From assembly GCA_937894515.1 (NCBI GenBank), contig CALCRH010000057.1:1-41218 (forward strand): a stretch of 41,218 bases of DNA. The letters run 5' to 3'. This DNA comes from an uncultured Clostridia bacterium. Lineage in GTDB: Bacteria; Bacillota; Clostridia; Oscillospirales; Oscillospiraceae. Each line of letters opens with the position of its first letter. Position 1 is the stretch's first letter. Of this stretch, positions 41,049 through 41,218 are shown piece by piece. The notes under the pieces are model-generated. The model searched no databases. It was not told the DNA's origin and worked only from the letters and a program-made list of their open reading frames with translations. Position numbers and translations under genes: made by a program.

Positions 41049-41082
41049 AAGGCGGGAGCAGCGGAAGCTGCTGCCGCCTTTT
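41049..41082 (+). terminator. Rho-independent terminator of the tail module
   Basis: Stem AAGGCGG/CCGCCTT plus AGCAGC/GCTGCT with one G-G mismatch (41049-41062 with 41067-41080), GGAA tetraloop, followed by TTTT. It lies 14 bases after the XkdX-like stop. Confidence 0.8.
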
Positions 41083-41114
41083 GCCATTTATTGATTCGAG
41101 TTAGACAATATGAA

Positions 41115-41209
41115 ATGACCTCCGATTTGTAGGAACGTGGATTTACCTGTATAATGTAGGTGTTCACAAACTACAAAAACAGGGATTACCGCATACAAAT
41201 GGAGGTCAT
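41115..41209 (+). promoter_or_regulatory. Promoter and ribosome-binding-site-occluding inverted repeat before a new gene
   Basis: -35 TTGTAG (41127-41132), 17-base spacer, -10 TATAAT (41150-41155). An inverted repeat brackets it: ATGACCTCC plus ATTTGT (41115-41123, 41125-41130) pairs with ACAAAT plus GGAGGTCAT (41195-41209), with one bulged G. The right arm holds the GGAGG of the next gene. Only read-through transcripts carry both arms, so translation would be blocked for outside transcription but not for the element's own promoter, a known IS strategy. Confidence 0.6.
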
Positions 41210-41212
41210 CAA

Positions 41213-41218
41213 ATGTAT
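41213..41218 (+). CDS. Start of a gene cut by the window end (probable mobile-element gene)
   Basis: ATG TAT at 41213-41218 with GGAGG 7 bases upstream and a promoter before it. Only two codons are visible, so the product cannot be identified; the occluding leader suggests a transposase. Confidence 0.5.

Noticed and set aside
1..41218. CRISPR array, tRNA or rRNA genes
   Set aside because: No regularly spaced repeats, no cloverleaf-like sequences and no rRNA-like stretches recognised on either strand.

Overview
The window reads as a bacterial chromosome segment of moderate GC from a low-to-mid-GC Gram-positive, most likely a gut Clostridia member of the Oscillospiraceae/Ruminococcaceae type. 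The pointers are the protein sequences, the strong AGGAGG-type ribosome binding sites, the stacked 'TAGGGGCGGAC...GTCCGCCC' intergenic repeats, and a Firmicutes-style Wzz / BY-kinase / PHP-phosphatase capsule module. This placement is an inference; no rRNA or tRNA gene is visible.

Layout. 1-11.4 kb is housekeeping and accessory metabolism: the asparaginyl-tRNA synthetase gene asnS (minus, cut by the window start); psuG, a DUF1294 membrane protein and a GNAT acetyltransferase (plus); a YihY membrane protein translationally coupled to TrkA (minus); nagB, then DAHP synthase and aroB (plus); a secreted SGNH hydrolase and an HxlR regulator (minus); and a divergent LysE-type exporter (plus).

11.5-38.3 kb is one large minus-strand capsule or exopolysaccharide locus. 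Read 5' to 3' from 38.3 kb it has: an attenuator-like leader, the initiating undecaprenyl-phosphate sugar transferase, an inserted IS110-family element, wecB, a GT4 transferase, a heparinase II/III-like protein, wecC, a PaaK/CapK-like protein, two GT4 transferases, Wzy, a GT2 transferase, a pyruvyl transferase, a LbH acetyltransferase, an FrhB-like Fe-S protein, Wzx, an acyltransferase-3 protein, a second LbH acetyltransferase, rmlA-B-D-C, then (from its own promoter) Wzz, the CpsD-type kinase, the CpsB-type phosphatase and a lipoprotein. Together these predict a Wzx/Wzy-dependent polymer containing L-rhamnose and probably ManNAcA, decorated with acetyl and pyruvyl groups, with chain length and export governed by the Wzz-kinase-phosphatase module.

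The locus shows signs of variability: a C9 tract puts one acetyltransferase out of frame (phase variation, decay or sequencing error), G7 and A9 tracts sit at the start of a glycosyltransferase gene, a decayed gene fragment lies at 26.4 kb, and AT-rich islands mark exchanged cassettes.

38.4-41.2 kb (plus) is a short phage tail module: a BppU-like tail fibre protein with an alanine-rich coiled coil, a 59-residue protein, an XkdX-like protein and a terminator. The last 100 bases hold a promoter and a leader whose ribosome binding site is covered by an inverted repeat, probably the start of another mobile-element gene.

The most interesting structural signal is upstream of the IS110 transposase: two directly abutting long stem-loop domains (35949-36016 and 36017-36108) with the two-domain layout known for IS110 bridge RNAs.
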